DNA from: CAYMRB01 sp964392615
Lineage (GTDB): Bacteria; Planctomycetota; UBA8108
Direction of reading: 5' to 3'
Length of the DNA: 9,234 nt
NCBI GenBank assembly: GCA_964392615.1
Contig: CAYMRB010000406.1
Coordinates: forward strand, 1 to 9,234
The notes beneath the pieces were generated by a model. The model had not been told where the DNA came from, did no database searches, and saw only the letters and a list, made by a program, of their open reading frames with translations. Shown here in pieces: positions 1 to 5,659 of the stretch; positions within the stretch are counted from its first letter, which is position 1, and every line of letters begins with the position of its first letter. The translations under genes were made by a program, and so were the position numbers.

Positions 1-273
1 TGACGATCGCCCTTCTGACATTGACACGTAGGGCCCCGCTATACCTAGCCCGAGCCGGATGTTCCCCCGGTGGGCTGCCGCCTGTTCCCAGCCTATGATC
101 GCGGGTCCTACGCTTACCGCCCCTCCAAAAGACAGCGCGATCCACGAGACGTGACCAACTTCGGAGAGGTCTTCCACACGGTTCGCCAAATAGGAATCCA
201 ACGGCAGAGCGCAGCCGGAAAGGACGAGGCAGAGCAGCCAAACTCCCATCCGCTCAAGCAGGGAACTTATCAT
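1..273 (-). CDS. Putative outer lipoprotein, N-terminal part (runs off the window)
   Basis: The minus strand is open from an ATG at 273 to the window edge, giving 91 residues. The protein starts with MISSLLER, then a hydrophobic stretch and the lipobox LVLSGC, with the lipidated Cys at residue 21. This is a type II signal peptide, so export and membrane anchoring are expected. A weak GGAG lies about 11 bases before the start. A second Met at residue 9 would leave a signal peptide without its basic N-region, so I prefer the first. After the Cys comes an Asn-Arg-x-x-Asp-Leu motif, then an alternating small/hydrophobic region (SFGGAVSVGPAI) that suggests beta structure. I do not recognise the family and infer no function beyond lipoprotein. 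The 3' part is outside the window. The gene is transcribed away from the transposase block. Confidence 0.75.
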   Translation of the reverse strand, partial: MISSLLERMGVWLLCLVLSGCALPLDSYLANRVEDLSEVGHVSWIALSFGGAVSVGPAIIGWEQAAAHRGNIRLGLGIAGPYVSMSEGRSS

Positions 274-575
274 TACGGCAATACTCCGGTCGCCGCGAAG
301 CTGGATCAGCGTCGGGGCCACTCGACTGAGTTTCTGGTCTCGACAGCCGAAGGGGTGCAAACCGCTCGCCAGAAGCGCCGCCGCGCTGTCTGCGATCGAT
401 AGGGACGTCGAAGACGCTCTTCCGCATACGTGTGTTGAACGCCGACGCGCACGTCATGCGCTCGCCTGCTCCCGCGGTTCTGCTTCCCCCATCCTGCCCG
501 ACCGCGGCCGCGATGTCACGGCGTTGGCTACCCCCCACCCCCGTCGGCAGCGTGCTGGAGCGGGGCGTTTTCAGT
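274..575. other. Non-coding stretch between lipoprotein gene and transposon-like block
   Basis: No convincing gene is seen on either strand. Open frames here have no ribosome site, domain-like pattern or coding-type third-position bias. It must hold the minus-strand promoter of the lipoprotein gene, though no clear -35/-10 pair stands out. It also carries the left copy of the 31-bp direct repeat. Confidence 0.5.
491..521. repeat. 31-bp perfect direct repeat, left copy
   Basis: This stretch is identical, in the same orientation, to 9143-9173. It begins ATCCTGCCCGACC, contains the palindromic core CGCGGCCGCG and ends GATGTCACGG. Identity stops sharply on the right side; on the left only CCC (487-489) also matches. 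It lies 218 bp upstream of the minus-strand lipoprotein start. The right copy lies 187 bp upstream of the minus-strand DUF4240 start. Confidence 0.9.
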
Positions 576-584
576 TGTCATCCG
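576..584 (+). repeat. Candidate left terminal inverted repeat
   Basis: TGTCATCCG, with its exact inverted copy at 5297-5305. It lies 90 bp before the first transposase start. Beyond the ninth base the two ends diverge. Confidence 0.45.
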
Positions 585-595
585 TCGCGAAATCC

Positions 596-622
596 TTGCG
601 CGTCCCAGCGCTGAAATAAGTA
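596..622 (+). promoter_or_regulatory. Weak candidate promoter for integrase 1
   Basis: TTGCGC at 596-601 and TAAGTA at 617-622 form a poor sigma-70-like pair with a short 15-bp spacer. The support is mostly positional: CTGAAATAAGTAC is an AT-rich island in otherwise GC-rich DNA, just inside the left end and upstream of the leader hairpin. Confidence 0.2.
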
Positions 623-632
623 CGGGAAACCC

Positions 633-671
633 GGTCTCCACAAGGCGGCAAGAGCCGCCGGAAAGGAGACC
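633..671 (+). promoter_or_regulatory. Two-tier hairpin enclosing the ribosome-binding site of integrase 1
   Basis: GGTCTCC (633-639) pairs perfectly with GGAGACC (665-671). Inside this, GGCGGC (644-649) pairs perfectly with GCCGCC (654-659) around an AAGA tetraloop. The 3' arm of the outer stem contains the Shine-Dalgarno GGAG (665-668), five bases before the ATG at 674. Folding would hide the ribosome site. Sequestered transposase start sites are known from other insertion sequences, where they limit translation of read-through transcripts from outside promoters. That role here is inferred. Confidence 0.6.
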
Positions 672-673
672 CG

Positions 674-2398
674 ATGAATCGGGAGTTCCCGAAAAGCGAC
701 GGTCGAGACGAGCGTCGCGACGATGAAGGACGCAGCGAGAGTTCCGAAAACCTCGCGGCGCGAAAGCCGGAAGCCGCAGCGAAGGACGACATCGAGCACG
801 ACACCGATGTCGATCCGAGCGGGCGCGAGACGTCCGAACATGAGGTGAACGCCGTCGGCCGGGACGGTGAGCGCCACGAAGCCGAGCGTGACGAACCTCG
901 CGGCGGCGGCGTCGAAGAGAGCGTCGCCCCGCCCGGCGGTGAAGAGGTGAGCGTCCCGCGTCTGGGCCCACCACGCCGCCGCCGCGCCAAGCGCTTGGCG
1001 AAGAAGCCGGAGCTACCGCGCGGCCCGCTCTCGCCGGCGCAGCGGCTGCTGCTTCTGGACACTTGGAAGCGCAGCGGGCTGCCCGCGGCCGACTTCGCCG
1101 TACTCGTCGGCGTCTCGAAGCACACGCTGTACGCGTGGCGGCGTCGTTTCAAGGAGAACGGGCCGGCCGGACTGGAAGACCGTCCGCGCGGCGGGCCACG
1201 CGGCAGTCGTCTGCCGGAGGTCACCAAGCGCGCGATCCTGCTCATGAAGGAGGAGCACCCGGAGTGGGGAACGCAACGCCTGAGCGACATGCTGTGCCGC
1301 GGCCCGGCACTGGCCGCAAGCCCTCGTGCTGTCGCCCGCGTGCTTCACGAGGCAGGCTACGAACTCGAGGAGGTCCCCACACGCAGACATCGCGACCGCC
1401 CACGGCGCTTCGAACGCGCCCGGCCGAACCAGCTGTGGCAGACGGATCTCTTCACGTTCATGCTCAAACGCCAAAACCGGCGGGTGTATCTCGTGGCGTT
1501 CATGGACGATCATTCGAGGTTCATCGTCGGCTGGGGCCTTCACTCCACGCAGTCGGCGCCGCTCGTCATCGAGGTGCTGCGCTCGGCGGTGACGAACTTC
1601 AACCCGCCGAGTGAGATCCTGACGGACAACGGCAGCCAGTACGTCACGTGGCGCGGCAAGAGCCGGTTCGCGCGCGAGCTCGAACGCCGCGGCATCAAGC
1701 ACATCGTCGCGCGCCCTCGTCGCCCACAGACGCTCGGCAAGGTCGAGCGTTTCTGGGGGACGCTGTGGCGCGAGTTCCTCGAGCTGGCGGTGTTCGTCGA
1801 TCTCGAGGATGCACGCCGCCGCATCGGGCATTTCGTTTCGCATTACAACTTTCTCCGGCCGCATCAGGGCATCGATGGCCTGACGCCGGCCGACCGCTTC
1901 TTCGAGGCCGCGCCGCAGGTGCTGGACACGCTGCGGCGTCGCGTGGCGGAGAACGCGCTGGAGATCGCGCGTTCGGGCGAGCCGAAGAAGCCGTTCTACC
2001 TGACGGGCCAACTCGGCGACGAGCGAATCAGCGTGCACGCCGAAGGCGACCGTGTCGTCGTGGAGCGCGAGGGCCGAGAGCGCGAGGAGGTCGACCTCAC
2101 CGCGCCGACGCCGAGTGCGGTGACACCGTCGTCAATCGACGCTGGCGACAGCGACAGAGTCGACGACGGTGACGGCAGTGACCTCGGTGACGATGACGGC
2201 GAAGCGGACGAGGCGATCGTCCCGGGCGCGATCGTCGATCGAGCCCACCGCGATGAGGTCGACCGCAACCTGCGCGCGGCTTCAGTCCTTCTGCCGGGTG
2301 ACTCGATGCTTGATCGCGCACTGGAGGAAAGCGCGTGTGAGGACGAAGAAAGCGAAGACGGAGATGTGTGGGAGGAAGGCGAGCGCGATGACGACTGA
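674..2398 (+). CDS. IS481-like DDE transposase with long acidic extensions (integrase 1)
   Basis: This 574-residue protein has a charged N-terminal extension (1-115), an HTH at about 120-160 (VGVSKHTLYAWRRRF), a second winged-helix-like DNA-binding region at about 178-235, and an rve/DDE catalytic core at about 250-410. The triad is D258 (WQTDLF), D318 (LTDNGSQY) and E358 (GKVERFWG), followed by YNFLRPHQG, typical of IS481/IS3-type transposases. It should cut and join the element ends. A small beta-rich region (about 440-472) follows the core, then a strongly acidic tail with runs such as DDGDGSDLGDDDGE. IS481 proteins are usually 300-400 residues, so both ends are unusual additions. The ATG has GGAG five bases upstream, inside a hairpin. 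The stop overlaps the next start by 11 bp. Confidence 0.95.
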   Translation: MNREFPKSDGRDERRDDEGRSESSENLAARKPEAAAKDDIEHDTDVDPSGRETSEHEVNAVGRDGERHEAERDEPRGGGVEESVAPPGGEEVSVPRLGPPRRRRAKRLAKKPELPRGPLSPAQRLLLLDTWKRSGLPAADFAVLVGVSKHTLYAWRRRFKENGPAGLEDRPRGGPRGSRLPEVTKRAILLMKEEHPEWGTQRLSDMLCRGPALAASPRAVARVLHEAGYELEEVPTRRHRDRPRRFERARPNQLWQTDLFTFMLKRQNRRVYLVAFMDDHSRFIVGWGLHSTQSAPLVIEVLRSAVTNFNPPSEILTDNGSQYVTWRGKSRFARELERRGIKHIVARPRRPQTLGKVERFWGTLWREFLELAVFVDLEDARRRIGHFVSHYNFLRPHQGIDGLTPADRFFEAAPQVLDTLRRRVAENALEIARSGEPKKPFYLTGQLGDERISVHAEGDRVVVEREGREREEVDLTAPTPSAVTPSSIDAGDSDRVDDGDGSDLGDDDGEADEAIVPGAIVDRAHRDEVDRNLRAASVLLPGDSMLDRALEESACEDEESEDGDVWEEGERDDD

Positions 2399-3131
2399 GA
2401 GGGCCAAGGAGACGAGATCGGCAGCGAGTCGGCCGACGCCGACGCCGACGCCAAGGGAGAAGGCGACGACGCGAAAGAAGCCGGATCCCGCATCGGTGAA
2501 GCGTCGCATCGCGCAGGAGTCGGTCGAGACGCGCCGTCGAGCGGCGTTGATTCTCGAGGTGCTCGGCGGTGTGCGCACGCCGACGGAGGCGGCCGAGGCG
2601 CTCGGCGTGAGCGTGCCACGCTACTACGCGTTGGAGGCGCGGGCGCTGGAGGGCCTGGTGCACTCGTGCCGCCCGCGACCGCGCGGGCGGCAGCAGACGC
2701 CTGAGCGCGAGGTGAAGCGGCTGCGCGCGGAAGTGGAGCGGCTGCGTCGCGAGTCGCAACGCACGCAGGCGCTCTTGCGTGCGCAGCAGCGCGCCGTCGG
2801 CTTGAAGGCGGCCGCTTCGAGCGGTCGTTCCAAGAGCTCGAAGAGCTCGCGGAACGGCGCGAAGGAAGGGGGCGCGGGGGGGTTCACGGGGGCCGCTGCC
2901 CGCGGGGGTCCCAAGCGCGCCAAGCGCGCGGGTACGGGCGCTATGGACGGGGGCGCCGACGCGTCGACGCGCAAGCGTCGCAAGCGTCGGCCCACAGCGC
3001 GAGCGCTGCGTGCGGTGACGCTTCTGACGCGGATCGAAGAGGCGTCTTCGGCTCTTCGAACGGCGTCAGATTCGCCGCAGGAAGGCGTGAACGCCCCGCC
3101 GTCACGCAAACGTCGCCCCACAGGCGAGTAG
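2388..3131 (+). CDS. Basic HTH/coiled-coil transposase partner protein 1
   Basis: The protein has 247 residues. I chose the ATG at 2388, which overlaps the stop of integrase 1 (ATGACGACTGA) and has GGAGG at 2371-2375. The frame is open about 220 bases further upstream, but that part only reads integrase 1 DNA in another frame. The N-terminus is low-complexity with a TPTPTP repeat. An HTH follows at about 48-92 (EAAEALGVSVPRYYALEARA), then a heptad-like coiled coil at about 105-138 (REVKRLRAEVERLRRES). A disordered, very basic C-terminus carries KRAKR and RKRRKRR patches. The order HTH, coiled coil, basic tail resembles IS3-family OrfA. Likely role: DNA-binding or oligomerising partner of the neighbouring integrase (inferred). 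The acidic tail of that integrase could bind its basic tail. Confidence 0.8.
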   Translation: MTTERAKETRSAASRPTPTPTPREKATTRKKPDPASVKRRIAQESVETRRRAALILEVLGGVRTPTEAAEALGVSVPRYYALEARALEGLVHSCRPRPRGRQQTPEREVKRLRAEVERLRRESQRTQALLRAQQRAVGLKAAASSGRSKSSKSSRNGAKEGGAGGFTGAAARGGPKRAKRAGTGAMDGGADASTRKRRKRRPTARALRAVTLLTRIEEASSALRTASDSPQEGVNAPPSRKRRPTGE

Positions 3132-3136
3132 TCAAA

Positions 3137-3178
3137 GACCCGCGGCCGGGTCGAGCGTCGCAGTTCGGCCCGGCCGCG
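3137..3178 (+). terminator. GC-rich stem-loops after HTH gene 1
   Basis: Five bases after the TAG of the preceding gene, CGCGGCCGGG (3141-3150) is inverted perfectly as CCCGGCCGCG (3169-3178). A competing short hairpin, GACCCG-CGGC-CGGGTC (3137-3152), uses the same left arm. No T-run follows, so this is either a Rho-aided or pausing terminator or an attenuator switching between the two folds. A 10-bp palindrome, CTCGTACGAG, follows at 3180-3189. Confidence 0.4.
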
Positions 3179-3212
3179 ACTCGTACGAGAGAAGAAAGAA
3201 GGTGTCGCATCC

Positions 3213-3641
3213 ATGAGACACGACCTTCCGCCGCCTTTCCCTGCCGTCTCGCCGAGTTCGTCGGCCCCTCGCCGGCTTGTGGGGGCTGACGAAATCGGGA
3301 GACGACAGGGCGGAGGCCAGAGGGCAACCGAGCAGGGCCTCTCCTCTTCACACCCTGCTGGATCGTTAGATTCGGAGGCCCCTCCCGCCGCGGCTCGGTC
3401 GCGACGGCGCGAGCGTAGGGCGAGCAAGGGCGGTGACAGGCACGACGCGGCGAACGCGTCCGTCGGCGTGATGTCGTCCGGGATCGTCACGGTCCTTGCC
3501 AAATGCTCGGCTTGCCTGGCGCTGCTCTTGCTGTCCGCAGCGAGTAGAGCGCGGCCGGGCCGCGGCAGAAAACTCGTGAGCGCGAAGCGCTCATCGTTTG
3601 CGGGCAGCGCCCGCGGTCTTTCGCCCAGGAGAGCGAGCTGA
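3213..3641 (+). CDS. Doubtful small basic protein in the spacer
   Basis: This 142-residue open frame starts at ATG 3213 behind a purine-rich stretch with GAAGG about ten bases upstream. It ends with TGA one base before the ATG of HTH gene 2, an operon-like spacing. The product is basic and low-complexity, with one hydrophobic stretch (about 90-110, including CLALLLLSAA) and no recognised domain. Against it: its AGA, AGG and TTA codons are uncommon in the neighbouring genes, its third-position GC is lower, and its 3' part lies over two perfect hairpins. It could be a small membrane protein or simply leader DNA. I lean towards non-coding. Confidence 0.25.
   Translation: MRHDLPPPFPAVSPSSSAPRRLVGADEIGRRQGGGQRATEQGLSSSHPAGSLDSEAPPAAARSRRRERRASKGGDRHDAANASVGVMSSGIVTVLAKCSACLALLLLSAASRARPGRGRKLVSAKRSSFAGSARGLSPRRAS
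3577..3614 (+). promoter_or_regulatory. Tandem hairpins immediately upstream of HTH gene 2
   Basis: TGAGCGC-GAA-GCGCTCA (3577-3593) and GCGGGC-AGC-GCCCGC (3600-3614) are perfect stem-loops in a row, followed by GGTCTTTCGCC and then the Shine-Dalgarno AGGAG at 3627-3631. They may end read-through from the first gene pair or attenuate the second. There is only a weak T-rich stretch after them. Confidence 0.4.
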
Positions 3642-3642
3642 C

Positions 3643-4104
3643 ATGAATGAAGGGAGAAGACGAGGACGTCCACCCTCGGCGGCCGGCTTGGTGCATGGGC
3701 GCGACGGGTCGGATCTCGCGAAGCTGCGGCTGCGACTTTTCCTCGAGACCATCGCCGCGGAGAAGTCGCTTGCCGAGGCCTCGGCCGAGCTCGGTGTGAA
3801 GGAGCGGGCATTTCTAAAGCTGCGCACTCGTTGGTTGCAGGAGTCGATCGAGGGGCTCGAGCCGCGTCGTGTCGGGCGTCCGCCGAGTCGCGACCACGAA
3901 CGCGATGGAGAGATCGACGGGCTGCGCGACGAGCTCGCTTTGGCACAGCGGGAGCTCCTGGCCACCCAGGTGCGCGAGGAGATCGCCGTCGTCTTTCCGG
4001 CGCTCCTTGAGCGTCAAAAAAAAGTCGAGAGCGCTCGGGCTCGAACGCGGAAGCAGAAGCGGAAGCGGAAGCGGAAGAAATCGAGCAAGAGCACGTCCGA
4101 CTGA
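3643..4104 (+). CDS. HTH/coiled-coil partner protein 2 (OrfA-like, carries frameshift site)
   Basis: The protein has 153 residues and starts at ATG 3643 behind AGGAG (3627-3631). It opens with an AT-hook-like RRRGRPPS, and a second RRVGRPPS lies at 75-82. Between them is an HTH (about 28-72, LAEASAELGVKERAFLKLRTRW), followed by a coiled coil (about 88-125) and a poly-basic tail (KQKRKRKRKK). The layout matches HTH protein 1, with a similar EA-x-x-LGV turn followed by R/P/G-rich basic DNA, so the two may be distant paralogues. Codons 125-127 read through an A8 tract where a -1 shift enters the frame of the next gene. It is therefore best read as the OrfA of an orfA/orfB pair: alone, a DNA-binding or regulatory protein; fused, the targeting domain of the transposase. 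Confidence 0.82.
   Translation: MNEGRRRGRPPSAAGLVHGRDGSDLAKLRLRLFLETIAAEKSLAEASAELGVKERAFLKLRTRWLQESIEGLEPRRVGRPPSRDHERDGEIDGLRDELALAQRELLATQVREEIAVVFPALLERQKKVESARARTRKQKRKRKRKKSSKSTSD
4016..4023 (+). other. Candidate -1 frameshift site, A8 tract in phase A_AAA_AAA
   Basis: The zero-frame codons are CAA AAA AAA G, so the heptamer A_AAA_AAA is correctly phased for tandem Lys-tRNA slippage. The -1 frame has a TGA at 4008-4010 and is then open without a stop to 5303. It thus becomes available only six bases before the slip site. A shift gives residues 1-127 of HTH protein 2 fused to 426 residues of the integrase 2 frame (553 in total). IS3-family elements make OrfAB this way. Polymerase slippage adding one A would give the same product. 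Confidence 0.65.
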
Positions 4105-4172
4105 TCGAGAGGGCTGTCGTCGAGCGGGAGCGCTCTTCTACCGGAGGACAGCGCCGTCAAGAAGGCTCTCGA

Positions 4173-5303
4173 GTGGGCCGCAGTGTGGCGCACCAGAAGG
4201 AGCGTCGGGGAATCGAGAGCGAGGTGCGTCGGCGCACGGTCGCCGTCGTGGATCAGCTGCGCAGGGGCGGCGATTCCTTGGACGTGGCAGCACAGGCTCT
4301 GCGACTTCCGACGCGAACGATTCAAAAGTGGGCCTGGCAAAGGAAGCAACAACCGGTCGGGCCGCTCGTCCTTCGAGGTCGCCCGCTCGAGTGCTCGACG
4401 ATCCAGTCGCGACGCAAGGTGATCGCGTTGATCCAGCGCCAAGGCTCGAAGATCGCCGCGCAGCGTATCATCGAGAAGTTCCCTGATCTGGCAACGCGCG
4501 AGTGCGCGGACCTGCTCGAGCGCTACCGGCGCCTCGAGCTCAAGGCGTGGCGACTCAGCCGACGCGAGCTTCTGTGGCCGAAGGCGGGCGTCGTATGGGC
4601 AGCCGACCACGCGAGTGGACCGGCGAAAATGGCAGCGTGTGGCGGCCGGAAGATCCTGGCCGTGCGCGATCTCTCGAGCGGTCATCAGGTCCTCTGGCGA
4701 CGCGTCGCGGACGAAACCGCGCAGACGACGATCGACGCCCTCGAGAGCCTATTCCGTGCTGACGGCGCGCCGCTCGTCCTGAAGCTCGACAACGGTCCCG
4801 GCTTCGCCTCCGAGGAGCTACGCGAGTTCCTCGAGAGCTGGGGAGTGTCGCTTCTTCCTTCGCCCGTCAGACGGCCGAGCTACAACGGCGCGATCGAACG
4901 CAGTGTCGGCGTGCTCAAGGCGCTGACGGAGAACGAGGCCGAGCGTCATGGTCGTGTCGGGTTGTGGCTCGACGAGGATCTTCGCGCCGCACGTCGGTGG
5001 TTAAACGACCGACCGGCGCTCGGCTGCAGGAGACATACGCGACTCGCGCGTTGGTCGTCGCGAGATGCCATCACGCGAATCGTGCGGGAGCTGTTCCTGC
5101 GCACCGTCGAAGAACGAAGAGTAGAAGCACTCGACGAAGCTGGGTATGCTCGAAGCGAGCCGCTCACGCGTTGGGCGGCGGGCACGATCCAAAGGCGGAG
5201 TGTAACTCGTGCGCTCGTCGCGCACGGATATCTGCAGTACCGGAGCCGGCGTGTTCCCGCACTACTTCAACGGCTGGTGGGCGCAAAGATGGGGTGCGGA
5301 TGA
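4173..5303 (+). CDS. DDE (rve) transposase, OrfB-like (integrase 2)
   Basis: Read from GTG 4173, this gives 376 residues. An HTH lies at about 35-57 (DVAAQALRLPTRTIQKWAWQ). The catalytic core has D145 (WAADHAS), D206 (KLDNGPGF) and E242 (NGAIERSVG), spaced D-60-D-35-E, as expected for retroviral-integrase-type transposases. It differs clearly from integrase 1 around the motifs, so the two are not recent duplicates. The C-terminus (about 270-376) is basic and unassigned. AAGAAGG lies a few bases before the GTG, so internal initiation is possible. However, the frame is open upstream to 4011, and a -1 shift at 4016-4023 would add the HTH and coiled coil of the preceding gene. The stop codon overlaps the candidate right terminal repeat. 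Confidence 0.93.
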   Translation: MGRSVAHQKERRGIESEVRRRTVAVVDQLRRGGDSLDVAAQALRLPTRTIQKWAWQRKQQPVGPLVLRGRPLECSTIQSRRKVIALIQRQGSKIAAQRIIEKFPDLATRECADLLERYRRLELKAWRLSRRELLWPKAGVVWAADHASGPAKMAACGGRKILAVRDLSSGHQVLWRRVADETAQTTIDALESLFRADGAPLVLKLDNGPGFASEELREFLESWGVSLLPSPVRRPSYNGAIERSVGVLKALTENEAERHGRVGLWLDEDLRAARRWLNDRPALGCRRHTRLARWSSRDAITRIVRELFLRTVEERRVEALDEAGYARSEPLTRWAAGTIQRRSVTRALVAHGYLQYRSRRVPALLQRLVGAKMGCG

Positions 5304-5305
5304 CA
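5297..5305 (+). repeat. Candidate right terminal inverted repeat
   Basis: CGGATGACA is the exact inverse of 576-584 and ends in CA. It includes the TGA stop of integrase 2, a compact arrangement common at insertion-sequence ends. Confidence 0.45.
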
Positions 5306-5318
5306 GGACTCGGTGCCT

Positions 5319-5347
5319 CCCGACCCGACCGCAGTGATCGGGCCGGG
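5319..5347 (+). terminator. Stem-loop downstream of integrase 2
   Basis: CCCGACCCGA (5319-5328) pairs with TCGGGCCGGG (5338-5347), nine of ten bases with one A-C mismatch and a 9-base loop. It lies 16 bases after the stop of the last transposase gene, just outside the candidate right end. No T-run follows, so an intrinsic terminator is uncertain. Confidence 0.4.
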
Positions 5348-5472
5348 CGATCGAATTGATGGCCATCACGGGCAAAGGCCGACGCGGCTCTGTGCAAATC
5401 CTGTGTAAATGCGGTACCAGATCCCGATGATCGTCGGTGACTTTGAGTGATCTGCAGTGACCTGGGCTGCGT

Positions 5473-5482
5473 NNNNNNNNNN
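5473..5482. other. Scaffold gap (10 Ns)
   Basis: Ten consecutive Ns mark an assembly join; the true gap length is unknown. Linkage between the two-transposase block and the genes to its right is unverified. Confidence 0.97.
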
Positions 5483-5540
5483 CGGATTTCGGCTTGACTC
5501 GCATCGTCCTACCGCGCAAGGTGTTATGAATCCGCTGGGG

Positions 5541-5562
5541 GAGACTCCCTCTCTCTCCGCCA
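5541..5562 (+). other. tRNA-Ser 3'-end-like remnant, possible attachment site
   Basis: GACTCCCTCTCTCTCCGCCA (5543-5562) resembles the T-arm 3' strand, acceptor stem and CCA of a bacterial tRNA-Ser. No D-arm or anticodon arm is recognisable upstream, and the T-loop TTCGA is replaced (GGGGGAGACTCCC), so this is not a working tRNA. Integrative elements often use tRNA 3' ends as attachment sites, so it may be an old att scar. No integrase gene is seen nearby. Confidence 0.3.
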
Positions 5563-5639
5563 TAACCTTCGACAGGGGCATCGGTTGTGGCGTTGGCGAG
5601 GACGGGCGAGTTGCTGTTGCCCTCGAAAAACCACTTCAC

Positions 5640-5659
5640 TGTGTCCCTAATGTGTCCCT
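5640..5659. repeat. Two TGTGTCCCT copies in 11-bp register
   Basis: TGTGTCCCT at 5640-5648 and again at 5651-5659, starts 11 bp apart, about one helical turn. This spacing suits a protein-binding site, but nothing nearby identifies a binder. Confidence 0.35.

Larger units (their letters stand above)
3132..3642 (+). other. Hairpin-rich 0.5-kb spacer between the two transposase gene pairs
   Basis: The spacer opens with a strong stem-loop and closes with two tandem ones just before HTH gene 2. One weak 142-codon open frame lies inside and is listed separately. No copy of the candidate terminal repeat was found here, which argues mildly against this being the join between two elements. Confidence 0.4.
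576..5305 (+). mobile_element. Candidate four-gene, two-transposase transposable element
   Basis: The block holds two DDE (rve-type) integrases and two HTH/coiled-coil proteins, all on one strand and nothing else recognisable, and each integrase sits directly beside one HTH protein. TGTCATCCG at 576-584 is repeated inverted as CGGATGACA at 5297-5305. These give TG...CA ends, as in IS3, IS21 and IS481 elements, and the right copy overlaps the stop codon of the last gene. No target duplication is visible: the flanks are CAGT on the left and GGAC on the right. A 9-bp match between two roughly 100-bp regions could arise by chance a few percent of the time, so the boundaries are tentative. The alternative is two adjacent elements, 576 to about 3600 and about 3600 to 5305, but I found no matching terminal repeats in the middle spacer. 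Confidence 0.55.

Noticed and set aside
70..402. 110-codon plus-strand open frame at the left edge
   Set aside because: It opposes the lipoprotein reading, which has a signal peptide and lipobox. This frame has no ribosome site or domain pattern.
1013..2038. 341-codon minus-strand open frame opposite integrase 1
   Set aside because: It lies wholly antisense to a clearly conserved DDE transposase and has no recognisable features.
2430..2452. CCGACG-type triplet repeats as a possible repeat element
   Set aside because: They are in frame in HTH gene 1 and simply encode TPTPTP low complexity.
2624..3946. Long minus-strand open frame (440 codons) opposite HTH gene 1, the spacer and HTH gene 2
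   Set aside because: It is Arg/Ser/Ala-rich and low-complexity, has no domain pattern, and mirrors the high-GC coding strand; a typical antisense artefact.
5483..5562. A complete tRNA-Ser with its 5' end hidden in the Ns
   Set aside because: The 80 bases upstream of the CCA show no D-arm, anticodon arm or T-loop consensus; only the 3' end resembles a tRNA.
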